Notes under the pieces: generated by a model
What the model saw: only the letters and a program-made list of their open reading frames with translations
The model's database searches: none
What the model was told of the DNA's origin: nothing
Position numbers and translations under genes: made by a program
NCBI GenBank assembly: GCA_020639295.1
Contig: JACKGY010000007.1
Span: 310,001 to 374,000, forward strand
Source: Planctomycetota bacterium
Lineage (GTDB): Bacteria; Planctomycetota; GCA-002687715; DRQF01
Length of the DNA: 64,000 nt
Reading direction: 5' to 3'
In this document: positions 52,572 through 60,743 of the stretch, in pieces
Position numbering within the stretch: position 1 is the first letter of the stretch
How the letters are laid out: each line of letters starts with the position of its first letter

Positions 52572-53799
52572 CGTTGTTGCTCATGTAGGGCTGTAGCTTG
52601 TAGTAGAGCCGGACCTCGAGCCGACCCGAGGTCGCCTCGGGCAGGTCGAACCAGATCAGCCGGCTCTCGCCGGCCGCGAGCTGGGTGGACTCCTCGTAGA
52701 AGACCTTGCGCTCGGGATTGAAGACCGGCAAGAGCCGCACCTGCTCGGTGTCGAAGCCGAATTCACCTTCCCTGACCGGGAAGGTCAGCACCTCGCCGGC
52801 GCGGTCCTTGAAGGGATTGACCAGCTCGAACTCGTGGCGGTAGGGATTGCGGAAGCGGGCGAGTCGGAGCTCGGGCGAGGCCTCGCCGACGGCGGGGACC
52901 CAGCGGACCTCGACGTCGACCGCGCGGTGGCGCTCGTCGGCGGGTAGGTTGTGGCCGGTGCCGGTGTTGGCCACCTCGACCAGCACGGTGCGCGCGCCGG
53001 CCTGCCGACCACCGGGGTCGAAGTCGCGCCCGCTCAGCTCCTTGATCGCCGCGGCAAGCGGACGCCCTTCGGCCACCTTGGTCGCGCGCAGGCTGCCGGC
53101 GGTCTTCAACATCGCCGGGTCGTGGGCGCCGTGGAAGGCGTGGCTGCGATGACGATCGCGTCCGCCCTGGCCGTCGGTGCTCGACCCGTCGACCCAGGGC
53201 ATGTGGCAGTCGTTGCAGTCCTTGCGGTCGGGACCCTCGACCGCGAAGCGGGACCGCAGCCAGTCCTGCTTCACCTTGTGCTGATCGTGACAGGGCGCGC
53301 AGAGCGTCATCTCGCGCAGCGGCTCGAAGGTCACCGGCTGGCAGGGGGCGCCGGCGGCGCCCTCCCCGAGCCCGTTCGGCGTCAGCATGGCGTTCTGGTA
53401 CTTGTGACAGGTGAAGCAGTTCACCCCGTCCTCGCGTCGGTCCTCGCGCTCCAGGGGTCGCTGTCCGAAACCCACCTCGAGCATCGGCCGCGGGGCATGG
53501 CAGGGGATGCAGTCCTTGTTGCGGAAGTTGTCCGAGAGTTCCTTGCGGCGCGGTTCGGGATTGAGCCAGGCGAACCAGTGGTGCGAGCCCCGCCACTCGT
53601 CGAAGACCGCCTGGTGACACTCGGCGCAGGACTCGCTCGACACCAGCTGCATCTCGGGCAGGTGATCGACCACCGGCATGTCGACGCCGGCGACCACCAC
53701 CTCGGGCTCGCGATTGGGCTCGATCCGGACCCGGCTGTAGCCGAACCAGGCCAGGCCGACGAGGGCCAGGACGACGAGAACACGCAACAGGGGGTTCAT
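52534..53799 (-). CDS. Pentahaem cytochrome c, membrane-anchored
   Basis: 421 residues. One N-terminal helix (5-22) without a clear cleavage site probably anchors it. Five CxxCH haem sites lie at 58-62 (CAECH), 97-101 (CIPCH), 128-132 (CFTCH), 167-171 (CAPCH) and 195-199 (CNDCH), in the style of the cytochrome c554/NapC-like group. Residues 200-421 are beta-rich and may bind a partner. It could carry electrons across the periplasm, for example to reduce ferric iron. It overlaps the ATPase stop by four bases, directly tying it to the importer. Confidence 0.87.
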   Translation of the reverse strand: MNPLLRVLVVLALVGLAWFGYSRVRIEPNREPEVVVAGVDMPVVDHLPEMQLVSSESCAECHQAVFDEWRGSHHWFAWLNPEPRRKELSDNFRNKDCIPCHAPRPMLEVGFGQRPLEREDRREDGVNCFTCHKYQNAMLTPNGLGEGAAGAPCQPVTFEPLREMTLCAPCHDQHKVKQDWLRSRFAVEGPDRKDCNDCHMPWVDGSSTDGQGGRDRHRSHAFHGAHDPAMLKTAGSLRATKVAEGRPLAAAIKELSGRDFDPGGRQAGARTVLVEVANTGTGHNLPADERHRAVDVEVRWVPAVGEASPELRLARFRNPYRHEFELVNPFKDRAGEVLTFPVREGEFGFDTEQVRLLPVFNPERKVFYEESTQLAAGESRLIWFDLPEATSGRLEVRLYYKLQPYMSNNDAVTMAAVDLDF

Positions 53800-54827
53800 T
53801 CCCGCCCTCCTTCACCAGGGATGCACCAGACGCTCTCGGGACCGGCCACGGTGATCTGGGCGCCGATCTCCAGCTCACGGTCGTGGTCGAACTCGAGCGG
53901 GGCGCCGGCCAGGTCCAGTTCGATGCTCCAGTCGGCGCCGCGATAGCGCGCCCCGACCACGCGCGCCGAAACGCCGGCGGCCGCCGGTCGCAGGTCACGC
54001 CGGCCGATCAGAGCGAGCCCGGCCGCGGCCGGCGAGCCCTCGATCAGGCGATGCCGACCGAGCGCGGTCTCGATCTGGTCGGCGGCGACCGCGCGGGCCT
54101 CGAGCAGACCGCCGAGCCCGAGGAAGCGGGCGACGAAGGCGGTCCGCGGCCGGCCGACCAGATCGGGCGCGCGCCCGATCTGCTCGACCTCGCCGCCGCG
54201 CATCAGCACGATCCGGTCGGCGAGTTCGAAGGCCTCGTGACGATCGTGCGTGACGTAGACCATGCTCCGCCCCTCCTCGCGATGGATGCGCGCCAGGAGC
54301 CGGCGGATCTCGCCGGCCACCAGCGGATCGAGCGAGCTGAGGGGCTCGTCGAGGAAGATGAGCTCGGGTTCGGCCACGAGCGCGCGGGCCAGCGCCAGAC
54401 GCTGCGCCTCGCCGCCGGAGAGCTGGGCCGGCTTCTTGCCGGCGAGGTGGCCGATGTGCAGGTCGTCGAGCCGACGCCGCGCCACCTCCTTGCGATCACG
54501 GCGACCGGGACCGAGCACGAAGAGCAGGTGCTCGAGCACGGTCAGGGTCGGCCAGAGACCGAGATCCTGGAAGACGAAGCCCACGCCGCGCGCCGCCGGT
54601 TCGACCGACAGGCCATCGTCCTGGACGCAGCGGCCGGCGATCTCGATCCGGCCGGCCGCCGGCCGCTCGAGCCCGGCGAGGACACGCAGGAGCGAGGTCT
54701 TGCCGCAGCCGGAGGGACCGAGCAGGACGACCAGTTCACCGCGTTCGACCTCGAAGTCCACGCCTCGGAGCGCCGGCTCCGCGCCGTATTCGAGTCGCAG
54801 CCCTCGGGCCTCGACGACCTTGTTCAC
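53796..54827 (-). CDS. Ferric-iron-type ABC importer ATP-binding protein (FbpC/PotA-like)
   Basis: 343 residues from GTG 54827, overlapping the permease stop (GTGA) and preceded by GGAAGGTGG. Walker A GPSGCGKTS is at 37-45, signature LSGGE at 136-140 and Walker B LIFLDEP at 156-162. A TOBE-type C-terminal domain of about 110 residues follows, usual in FbpC, PotA and CysA. It energises the binding protein and permease encoded upstream. Confidence 0.87.
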   Translation of the reverse strand: MNKVVEARGLRLEYGAEPALRGVDFEVERGELVVLLGPSGCGKTSLLRVLAGLERPAAGRIEIAGRCVQDDGLSVEPAARGVGFVFQDLGLWPTLTVLEHLLFVLGPGRRDRKEVARRRLDDLHIGHLAGKKPAQLSGGEAQRLALARALVAEPELIFLDEPLSSLDPLVAGEIRRLLARIHREEGRSMVYVTHDRHEAFELADRIVLMRGGEVEQIGRAPDLVGRPRTAFVARFLGLGGLLEARAVAADQIETALGRHRLIEGSPAAAGLALIGRRDLRPAAAGVSARVVGARYRGADWSIELDLAGAPLEFDHDRELEIGAQITVAGPESVWCIPGEGGRE

Positions 54828-56563
54828 AGGACTTCCACCTTCCTGTTGCTGGCCAGCACGTAGAGGAGAACCGGCAGGACCACGGCCGAGACCAGCATGA
54901 CACACAGCGCGGCGACTTCCTCGTCACGGGCGAAGTGGATCATGTTGAAGATCCGGATCTGGACCGTCGACCAGTCGGGCGGCTGGACGATGAGGCTGGC
55001 GCCGAGTTCGCCGAGACAGAGGATGAAGGCGATCACGAAGCCGGCGAGGAAACCGGGCAGGATCTGGGGCGCGACGATGGCCCAGAAGCGGGCGCGCGGG
55101 CTGCGGCCGGAGAGCAGGCCGGCCTCGATCTGCCGCGGTTCGATCCGGGACAGGGCCGTCCGCACGCAGCGGGTCGCGAAGCAGAGGAAGAGCATCAGGT
55201 AGCAGGCCATGAAGATGCCCTCGCCGCGGTAGACGCCGTGCTCGACGAAATCGGCCAGGGCGCCCAGCAGGGCCGAATGGCCGGCGATCCGCGCCAGGGC
55301 GTTGGCGATGTTGGCCCAGAAGACGTTGACCGCGACGCCGACGACGACCGCCGGGAAGGCGAAGGGCAACAGCGTGGTGGCCTCGAGGAGGAAACCGCGG
55401 CTCCGCTTCATCCGGTCGGCGGCGAGACCGATCACCAGGCCGCCCAGGGCCACGACCAGGCCTCCCTCGAAGGCGAGCTGGAAGGAGCGGGCCAGGTCCT
55501 CCTTGACGTTGTCGAAGATCAGACGATAGGTCTCGATGCCACCGGCCTTGCGGACCAGCGCCTCGAAGGGCAGGCCCGCGGTCACCAGGACGGCGAGCCA
55601 GGCGAAGGCGCCAGCCCGGAGGTTGCGCGGCCGGATCGAGGCCGGGGCCGGGCGCGGCCGCGCCCGGTTCTGGAACACGCGCTCGGAGCCGAAGACCTCG
55701 ACGACGACGAGGGCCAGGACGGTCATCAGCACCAGCGGCATCGCGATCACGCCGGCCGCCGCCGGGGCGACCTGGCTCGCGGTGATGAACACCGTGTACA
55801 TGATCGAGGGCGTGTCGAGCAGGGCCGGGATCGGGTAACAGCCGGCGGCGAAGATGAACACGAAGAAGGCGCCGGCCAGGACGTGGGCCGAGAGCAGGGG
55901 CAGGGTCGCGCTCTCGAGTCCCTGGCGCTGCGCCCGCGGGAACAGGAAGAGGTACCAGCGGCCGTGGCAGATCCCGTGGATCAGGCCGCGCAGTCCGCGC
56001 GGACGCCGGGGCACGAACAGCGCCGCCTCCTCGGGCCGTGGGTCGATGCGCTCCAGTCCGGCCGAGATGATCAGGGCCGCGAGCGGCCAGAAGGCGCAGG
56101 CCAGCATCCAGGTGGCGCCGGGATAGAAGACGTCGCGGCCGCCGACCTCGAGGAAGCCGGCCCGGACGTCGAGTTCGCAGCCGAAGCGCTCGTTCAACCA
56201 AGCGGTCAGGGTGCCCTGACGACCGATGATGCGCATCCAGCCGATCGCCTGGATGTGGGGCGGCACCAGGAGCGGAGCCACGTAGAGGGCCTTCAGGACG
56301 CGGACGCCGGGAAACCGGGCGCGGCGCAGGGCCAGGGCGAAGGGGATCGCGATGCCCAGCGCCAGGAGCGTCGCGCCCAGCGCCAGGACCAGGGTCGCGA
56401 CCGCGCGCTCCACCAGCACCTCGTCCAGCTCGGCCCACTGGCGGGCCGCCGGGCCTCGCCCCATCTCGAGACCCAGCCCGACCATCGGGGCGAGCACGGT
56501 GGCCGCGACCAGCAGGGCCGCGGCGACCACGAGCGAGCGACCCAGTCCGCGAGGTCCGCGCAC
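54824..56563 (-). CDS. Ferric-iron-type ABC importer permease (fused, about 12 helices)
   Basis: 579 residues from GTG 56563. It is a double permease of the FbpB type: two copies of the six-helix unit in one chain. The EAA coupling motif is visible in both halves; the second copy holds EAGLLSGRSPRARFWAIVAPQILPG, and the first one IDPRPEEAALFVPRRPRG. It pairs with the FbpA-like protein (stop two bases upstream) and the ATPase. The transported ion is most likely iron, but thiamine, phosphonate or other anions are transported by related systems. Confidence 0.85.
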   Translation of the reverse strand: MRGPRGLGRSLVVAAALLVAATVLAPMVGLGLEMGRGPAARQWAELDEVLVERAVATLVLALGATLLALGIAIPFALALRRARFPGVRVLKALYVAPLLVPPHIQAIGWMRIIGRQGTLTAWLNERFGCELDVRAGFLEVGGRDVFYPGATWMLACAFWPLAALIISAGLERIDPRPEEAALFVPRRPRGLRGLIHGICHGRWYLFLFPRAQRQGLESATLPLLSAHVLAGAFFVFIFAAGCYPIPALLDTPSIMYTVFITASQVAPAAAGVIAMPLVLMTVLALVVVEVFGSERVFQNRARPRPAPASIRPRNLRAGAFAWLAVLVTAGLPFEALVRKAGGIETYRLIFDNVKEDLARSFQLAFEGGLVVALGGLVIGLAADRMKRSRGFLLEATTLLPFAFPAVVVGVAVNVFWANIANALARIAGHSALLGALADFVEHGVYRGEGIFMACYLMLFLCFATRCVRTALSRIEPRQIEAGLLSGRSPRARFWAIVAPQILPGFLAGFVIAFILCLGELGASLIVQPPDWSTVQIRIFNMIHFARDEEVAALCVMLVSAVVLPVLLYVLASNRKVEVL

Positions 56564-56565
56564 CG

Positions 56566-57687
56566 TCAGACCGCCGAACGCCGACCGAGGACGACGAGGA
56601 AGACGATGGCGACGAGGGTCCCCACCACCCAGGGCCAGGTCCGCGAGCTCTCCTCACCGGGCTTCTTCGAGGGGTTCTCGAAGTTGGTCTTCAGCCAGTC
56701 GAGGTGGCGCTCGATCATGAGCCCGACCTTGTTCCAGTCGACCGGCATCGCCTTGACCTTCTCCAGGTTCAGCACCCCCTCCGGCACCGGGACGCCGGGG
56801 TGGAGCGGGATCTGCGCCGAGCGGCCCTGGGCGAGCTTCTCCTCGACCTCCCGCGACAGGATGAAGTCGACCAGCTTGCGGGCGTTGTCGAGGTTCTTGG
56901 CGCCCTTCACGATCATCACCGAGTTCGGGATCACCAGGGTACCCAGACCGCCCTCTTCCTGGTCGGGAACGATGATGTCGGTGGCCATGCCCTTGATCAG
57001 GGCGACGTTCGCGTCGTCGGTGTCGGTGTAGCCCCAGGCGAAACCGCCGCTGCCGACGTCGCGCATGCACATGGCGTTGCCCTGCGACCAGAAGATCTCG
57101 TTGCCGAGGAGGTCCTGGTAGAAGCTCTTGGTCTTCTCCTCGCCCCAGAGCGCGAACAGGGCCGCGGCATGGGTGAGGGTCGTGCCGGTGAGCGGCTTGG
57201 CCATGGTGATCCTGCCGGCCCAGGCCGGGTCGGCGAGGTCACGGATCGAACCCGGCCTGGCGCCGCTGCCGATCAGATCCTTGTTGTAGATGATCACCCG
57301 CGCGCGGGCGGCGAGGCCGGTCCAGTAGCCCTCCGGATCCTTGAATTCGGCCGGGATCGTCACGGCGTTGGCCGAGAAGTAGGGCTGGAGCAGCCCCTTG
57401 CTCTTGAGGCGCACGCTCTGCGCGACCTCGTTGTTCCAGTAGACGTCGCAGCGGGGATTGGGCTCCTCGCTGATGATCTTGTTGACCAGGCCGACGGTCT
57501 TGTTCTGCTCGATGTCGAAGCTGGGCAGGACCTTGATCCCGGTCCGAGCCTCGAAGAGCTTGAGGATCTCCTCGGAGAAGTCGCGATCGAGGCTGCAGTA
57601 GACCGAGACCACGCCCTTGTCCTGGGCGAAGGTCGACGGGCTGAGCGCGAGGAGCGCGACGACGAGGACGGCTGTGCTGCGGAGCAT
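56566..57687 (-). CDS. Ferric-iron-type ABC importer binding protein with C-terminal membrane anchor
   Basis: 373 residues from ATG 57687 (AAGGGGAAAG upstream). A signal sequence ends near STFAQ. The family motif VVSVYCSLDRDFSEEILKLFEARTG (25-49) and AWGYTDTDDANVAL mark an FbpA/AfuA/FutA-like binding protein. Unusually, residues about 348-368 (WPWVVGTLVAIVFLVVL) form a membrane helix followed by a short basic tail, so the protein may be tethered to the membrane at its C-terminus. This is not usual for this class. The bound ion is not proven. Confidence 0.85.
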   Translation of the reverse strand: MLRSTAVLVVALLALSPSTFAQDKGVVSVYCSLDRDFSEEILKLFEARTGIKVLPSFDIEQNKTVGLVNKIISEEPNPRCDVYWNNEVAQSVRLKSKGLLQPYFSANAVTIPAEFKDPEGYWTGLAARARVIIYNKDLIGSGARPGSIRDLADPAWAGRITMAKPLTGTTLTHAAALFALWGEEKTKSFYQDLLGNEIFWSQGNAMCMRDVGSGGFAWGYTDTDDANVALIKGMATDIIVPDQEEGGLGTLVIPNSVMIVKGAKNLDNARKLVDFILSREVEEKLAQGRSAQIPLHPGVPVPEGVLNLEKVKAMPVDWNKVGLMIERHLDWLKTNFENPSKKPGEESSRTWPWVVGTLVAIVFLVVLGRRSAV

Positions 57688-57724
57688 CGTTCTTTCCCCT
57701 TGCGGTTGGCGAGCCGGGCCCTGC

Positions 57725-57752
57725 CCTTTCGCTGGCAAATGCCAGCAAAAGG
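57725..57752. promoter_or_regulatory. 28-bp palindrome upstream of the iron-transport operon, candidate operator
   Basis: CCTTTCGCTGGCA and TGCCAGCAAAAGG face each other around a 2-base centre (AA), with one mismatch in 13 positions. It sits 37 to 65 bases upstream of the binding-protein start. A perfect core GCTGGCA-AA-TGCCAGC fits a site for a dimeric regulator such as a metal-dependent repressor. It does not match the classical Fur box. A terminator role is unlikely because no T-run follows. Confidence 0.55.
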
Positions 57753-57843
57753 AGAGCCGCAGGGAGATTCTCACAAACCACGCGGGGAAAGAAAGTTGCC
57801 GACCGGGTCCCGGAATCGGCCCGAGGAGATTCCGGCCTCCTTG

Positions 57844-58197
57844 CTACCCGTCGGTAACGCCGGAGGGCGATTCACGGCTCCGACGTCGGGCCGCCCGGCG
57901 CCGCGACCGCCGGCGACCCAGCCGGCTCGCCAGCCCGCGCCGGAGCCCTTCGAGGGCGAGTTCGAGGGCCCGCTTCAGGCTCGGGCTCGTGGCCACCGAT
58001 TTGACCCGACCGCCGCCGCGCAGGTCGAGCAGCAGGGCGGCCCGCTTGTCGGCGCCGCCGCGCGGTCCGTTCTCGTCGCTGAGGGTGACCCGGAGAGCCT
58101 CGATCAGCTCGGCGCGGGCGGCGAGGGCGCGGCGCAGTCGTTGCTCCAGCGGCCCCGGCTCCAGGGCGAAGGGTCCGCGATGGATGGCGATGTTCAT
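57844..58197 (-). CDS. Small HPF/RaiA-like protein
   Basis: 117 residues from ATG 58197 with AAAGGAG upstream. Residues 40-75 (VTLSDENGPRGGADKRAALLLDL) follow the pattern of short HPF-like proteins of the S30AE family, and the end is strongly basic, like a ribosome- or RNA-binding tail. Ribosome hibernation or stress use of ribosomes is a reasonable guess, not proven. It starts 11 bases after the antiporter stop, so it belongs to the same transcript. Confidence 0.6.
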   Translation of the reverse strand: MNIAIHRGPFALEPGPLEQRLRRALAARAELIEALRVTLSDENGPRGGADKRAALLLDLRGGGRVKSVATSPSLKRALELALEGLRRGLASRLGRRRSRRRAARRRSRESPSGVTDG

Positions 58198-58208
58198 GGA
58201 GACTCCTT

Positions 58209-59516
58209 TCAGTCGAGACCTCGGGATCCGGCGACGACGACCGGGCCGATCCCGGCAGCGCGTCGCTCGCGATCCGCCGCGTCGAGCAGCCGGCGGACCA
58301 AGACGATGAAGAGGCCGGTCGCGACCAGATTCAGGGCCAGCGACAGGAGGGCGACGGTCAGCACCGGACCGCCGATGCCGTAGCCGAGCGAGACCACCAG
58401 GACGCCGGCGCCGACCTCGCCGCGGGGCCACATGCCGATCGACAGGGCGAGGCGTTCCTTCCAGACCGCCTCGCGGCGGTAGCAGAAGAGCGGGAACATC
58501 TTGCCCAGGTTGGCGAGCAGCGAGACCGCGAGGACATGCAGTCCGATCTCGGTGACGGACAGGGCTTCCTGCGTCGCGCTCACCGTGCTCGCGCTCGTGC
58601 TCGTCGCGCCGGTGGCGAAGAGCGCCGGCATGCTCGCCCCGACCAGGACCATGAAGGCCGCCGAGACCACGGTCGCGACCCGCTTCTCCGCCGGCGACTC
58701 GAGCAGGTCGTGCCCGGTCGCGGGGTCGATGCGGCGGCGCAGGATGGCGCCCAGCACGAAGGCCGGCAGCAGGATCTCGACGTGGATCGGCACGCTGTCG
58801 TCCAGATGGAGCGAGGCGGCGTGGATGACCTCGCTCACCAGGACCATGCCGATGGCGTAGGCGAGGAGCCAGCGCCAGGTCACCGGCCAGTCGACCGCGT
58901 GCAGCTTGCGCCAGGCCAGCCAGAGCATGCCGAACATGACCAGCACGACGACGCCGAGCTGCCAGGCCAGGCCGACCATCAGCATCTTGAGCGGGATCAT
59001 CAGCAGGACGGTGTCGAGGTCGTCGAAGATCGCCAGCACCCGCGCCTTGCGATAAAGCCAGGTGGCCCCGAGGCCGGCGGCGGCGAGCATCGAGAACAAC
59101 ACGCCGGCCGAGGTCGGCGCGGCGAAGCGGCCGGCGAGCAGCGCCTCCTTCAACGCGCCGAAGTCGGTGGCCGATCCCGCCGGCATGAGCACCAGGAGGA
59201 AATAGCCGGTGACGAAGATCCAGGGGAAGGCGGCCGCGGTCATCGCGACCAGGTAGTCCCAGCCGTAGTCGCGCAGGCGGTCGCGACGGAGGTCGAACTC
59301 GTAGCCGACCTGGATCATCACGAAGGCGAGCGCGGTCATGGTCAGGATGCGCAGGGGCAGGGCCAGGTCGGCCCAGGCCTCGCCCAGGAATCCGGGCAGC
59401 ACCTGGGAGAGCGCCAGACCGACGATCAGCAGCAGGGAGTAGAGAGCGACCTTCTTCACCGGTTTCGTCCTCGGGTCCAGGGGGCGGCCGACGGTGTCGC
59501 CCTTCCCCTCCCCCAT
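58209..59516 (-). CDS. Cation:proton antiporter (CPA family)
   Basis: 435 residues with about twelve membrane helices. Motifs AFVMIQVGYEFDL and AIFDDLDTVLLMIPLKM hold the acidic residues expected of CPA Na+/H+ or K+/H+ antiporters (Asp pair in FDDLDT). A possible regulator, the NhaR-like protein, is encoded 1.2 kb away. It probably exports Na+ or K+ in exchange for protons. The start Met follows CATGG context at 59516; the first 20 residues are polar. Upstream lies a 135-base divergent region shared with the sigma-factor gene. Confidence 0.82.
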   Translation of the reverse strand: MGEGKGDTVGRPLDPRTKPVKKVALYSLLLIVGLALSQVLPGFLGEAWADLALPLRILTMTALAFVMIQVGYEFDLRRDRLRDYGWDYLVAMTAAAFPWIFVTGYFLLVLMPAGSATDFGALKEALLAGRFAAPTSAGVLFSMLAAAGLGATWLYRKARVLAIFDDLDTVLLMIPLKMLMVGLAWQLGVVVLVMFGMLWLAWRKLHAVDWPVTWRWLLAYAIGMVLVSEVIHAASLHLDDSVPIHVEILLPAFVLGAILRRRIDPATGHDLLESPAEKRVATVVSAAFMVLVGASMPALFATGATSTSASTVSATQEALSVTEIGLHVLAVSLLANLGKMFPLFCYRREAVWKERLALSIGMWPRGEVGAGVLVVSLGYGIGGPVLTVALLSLALNLVATGLFIVLVRRLLDAADRERRAAGIGPVVVAGSRGLD

Positions 59517-59545
59517 GGCACCGGAGGCGCGCGGACATTCATCGA

Positions 59546-59574
59546 GATAATCGATGTTTCAATTCGCGATTATC
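59546..59574. promoter_or_regulatory. AT-rich inverted repeat between the antiporter and sigma-factor genes
   Basis: GATAATCG (59546-59553) and CGATTATC (59567-59574), perfect 8-bp arms with 13 bases between, in otherwise GC-rich DNA. Position between two divergent genes makes it a candidate regulator site, for example for the nearby NhaR-like LysR protein (a T-N11-A-like spacing is possible) or a promoter. Confidence 0.5.
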
Positions 59575-59651
59575 GCAGCAGGACGAACGAAGCCCGGCCG
59601 TTAAGCTCGCGCCGTCGAGGATGATCTCGGCGCCGGAACAGGAGGTTCGAC

Positions 59652-60734
59652 ATGATCGAGTCGGGACGTGACGAGGCCGGACAGGAGTTGCTGCGCCGGA
59701 TGGTCGAGGCGCGGGAACGCCATCGCCAGGCCTTCCTGGCCACCGAGGCCGCGCAGGCCACCTTCCTGGGCGAGCTGAGGCGCTGGCGGGCCGGCGAGAT
59801 CTCGGCGACCCGCCTGGTCGGCGGCGCCACGGCCGTCGGCGCCGAGCGCCGGCTCGACCGCGAGGCCCGATTGGAGGAACTCTGGCGCGCCTACGAGGAA
59901 CCCCGGTCGAACCGCTCCGGAGCGACGAACGACCCGGGTTGGGCCCGCGGGCTCTTCGCCGGGGCTCGGCGGCGCCGCCGGCTGGCGGGACTCATCCGCC
60001 GGCTGAACCCGCCGACGCACCTGCTCCAGCGCCTCGAGGACGAGGCCCTGCGCCAGGCCTCGCGACTCACCCGGGCCCGCATCCAGCGCCGCCGGCGGCA
60101 GTTCGAGGAGCTGCGCAACCGGCTGGTGGCCGGACGTCTCGACCTGGTCGAACGCATGGTGACCCGCTACCGCAACACGCCCCTGCCTCAGGCCGACCTG
60201 ATCCAGGAGGGGCGGAGCGGCCTCCTGCGCGCCACGGGGGCCTACGACCCGGAGCTGGGCGTGCCCTTCGCGGCCTATGCCCGCTACTGGATCCGCCACG
60301 GCATCCTCGATGCCCTGGCCCGTTCCAGCCGGCTGATCCGTCTGCCGCACTGGCTGAATGCCGCGCTCGGCCGGCAGGCCCGTGACCAGGAGGAGGCCGC
60401 GGTCCCGAAGCCGCAGCGGATCGAGCCCAGGGTCCAGGCCCTCGAGGACGAGACCGGCCGCCCCCGCGAGCTGACCGATCCCGGCAGCGGCGATCCGGTC
60501 GAGGACCTGGCACGCCGGGAGCTGATCGAGCTGGCCCTGCGCCGGCTCGACGATCTGCCGGAGCGCGACCGCGAGATCCTGGTCCGCCGCTTCGGTCTCG
60601 AGGATCGACGGGCCGAGGACCGGGTGCAGCTCGCCCGCCGCTTCGGCCTGACGCCGCAGCGCATCGGCCAGCTCGAGCGCCGGGCACTCGATCAGGTGCG
60701 CCGGGCCCTGCGGCCGGCCCGGGCGTCGGCCTGA
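59652..60734 (+). CDS. Sigma-70 family RNA polymerase sigma factor with long N-terminal extension
   Basis: 360 residues from ATG 59652 with AGGAGGT upstream. Region 2 (about 151-231) has DLIQEGRSGLLRATGAYDP and FAAYARYWIRHGI, the -10 binding pattern. Region 4 (about 295-353) holds LPERDREILVRRFGL and LTPQRIGQLERRALDQV. A region 3 is short or missing. The first 150 residues are Arg/Glu-rich helices without region 1.1-like sequence, so this is an alternative sigma factor. It is placed between the antiporter and the regulator and may answer to salt or envelope stress. Confidence 0.88.
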   Translation: MIESGRDEAGQELLRRMVEARERHRQAFLATEAAQATFLGELRRWRAGEISATRLVGGATAVGAERRLDREARLEELWRAYEEPRSNRSGATNDPGWARGLFAGARRRRRLAGLIRRLNPPTHLLQRLEDEALRQASRLTRARIQRRRRQFEELRNRLVAGRLDLVERMVTRYRNTPLPQADLIQEGRSGLLRATGAYDPELGVPFAAYARYWIRHGILDALARSSRLIRLPHWLNAALGRQARDQEEAAVPKPQRIEPRVQALEDETGRPRELTDPGSGDPVEDLARRELIELALRRLDDLPERDREILVRRFGLEDRRAEDRVQLARRFGLTPQRIGQLERRALDQVRRALRPARASA

Positions 60735-60743
60735 GCGCCGTCC

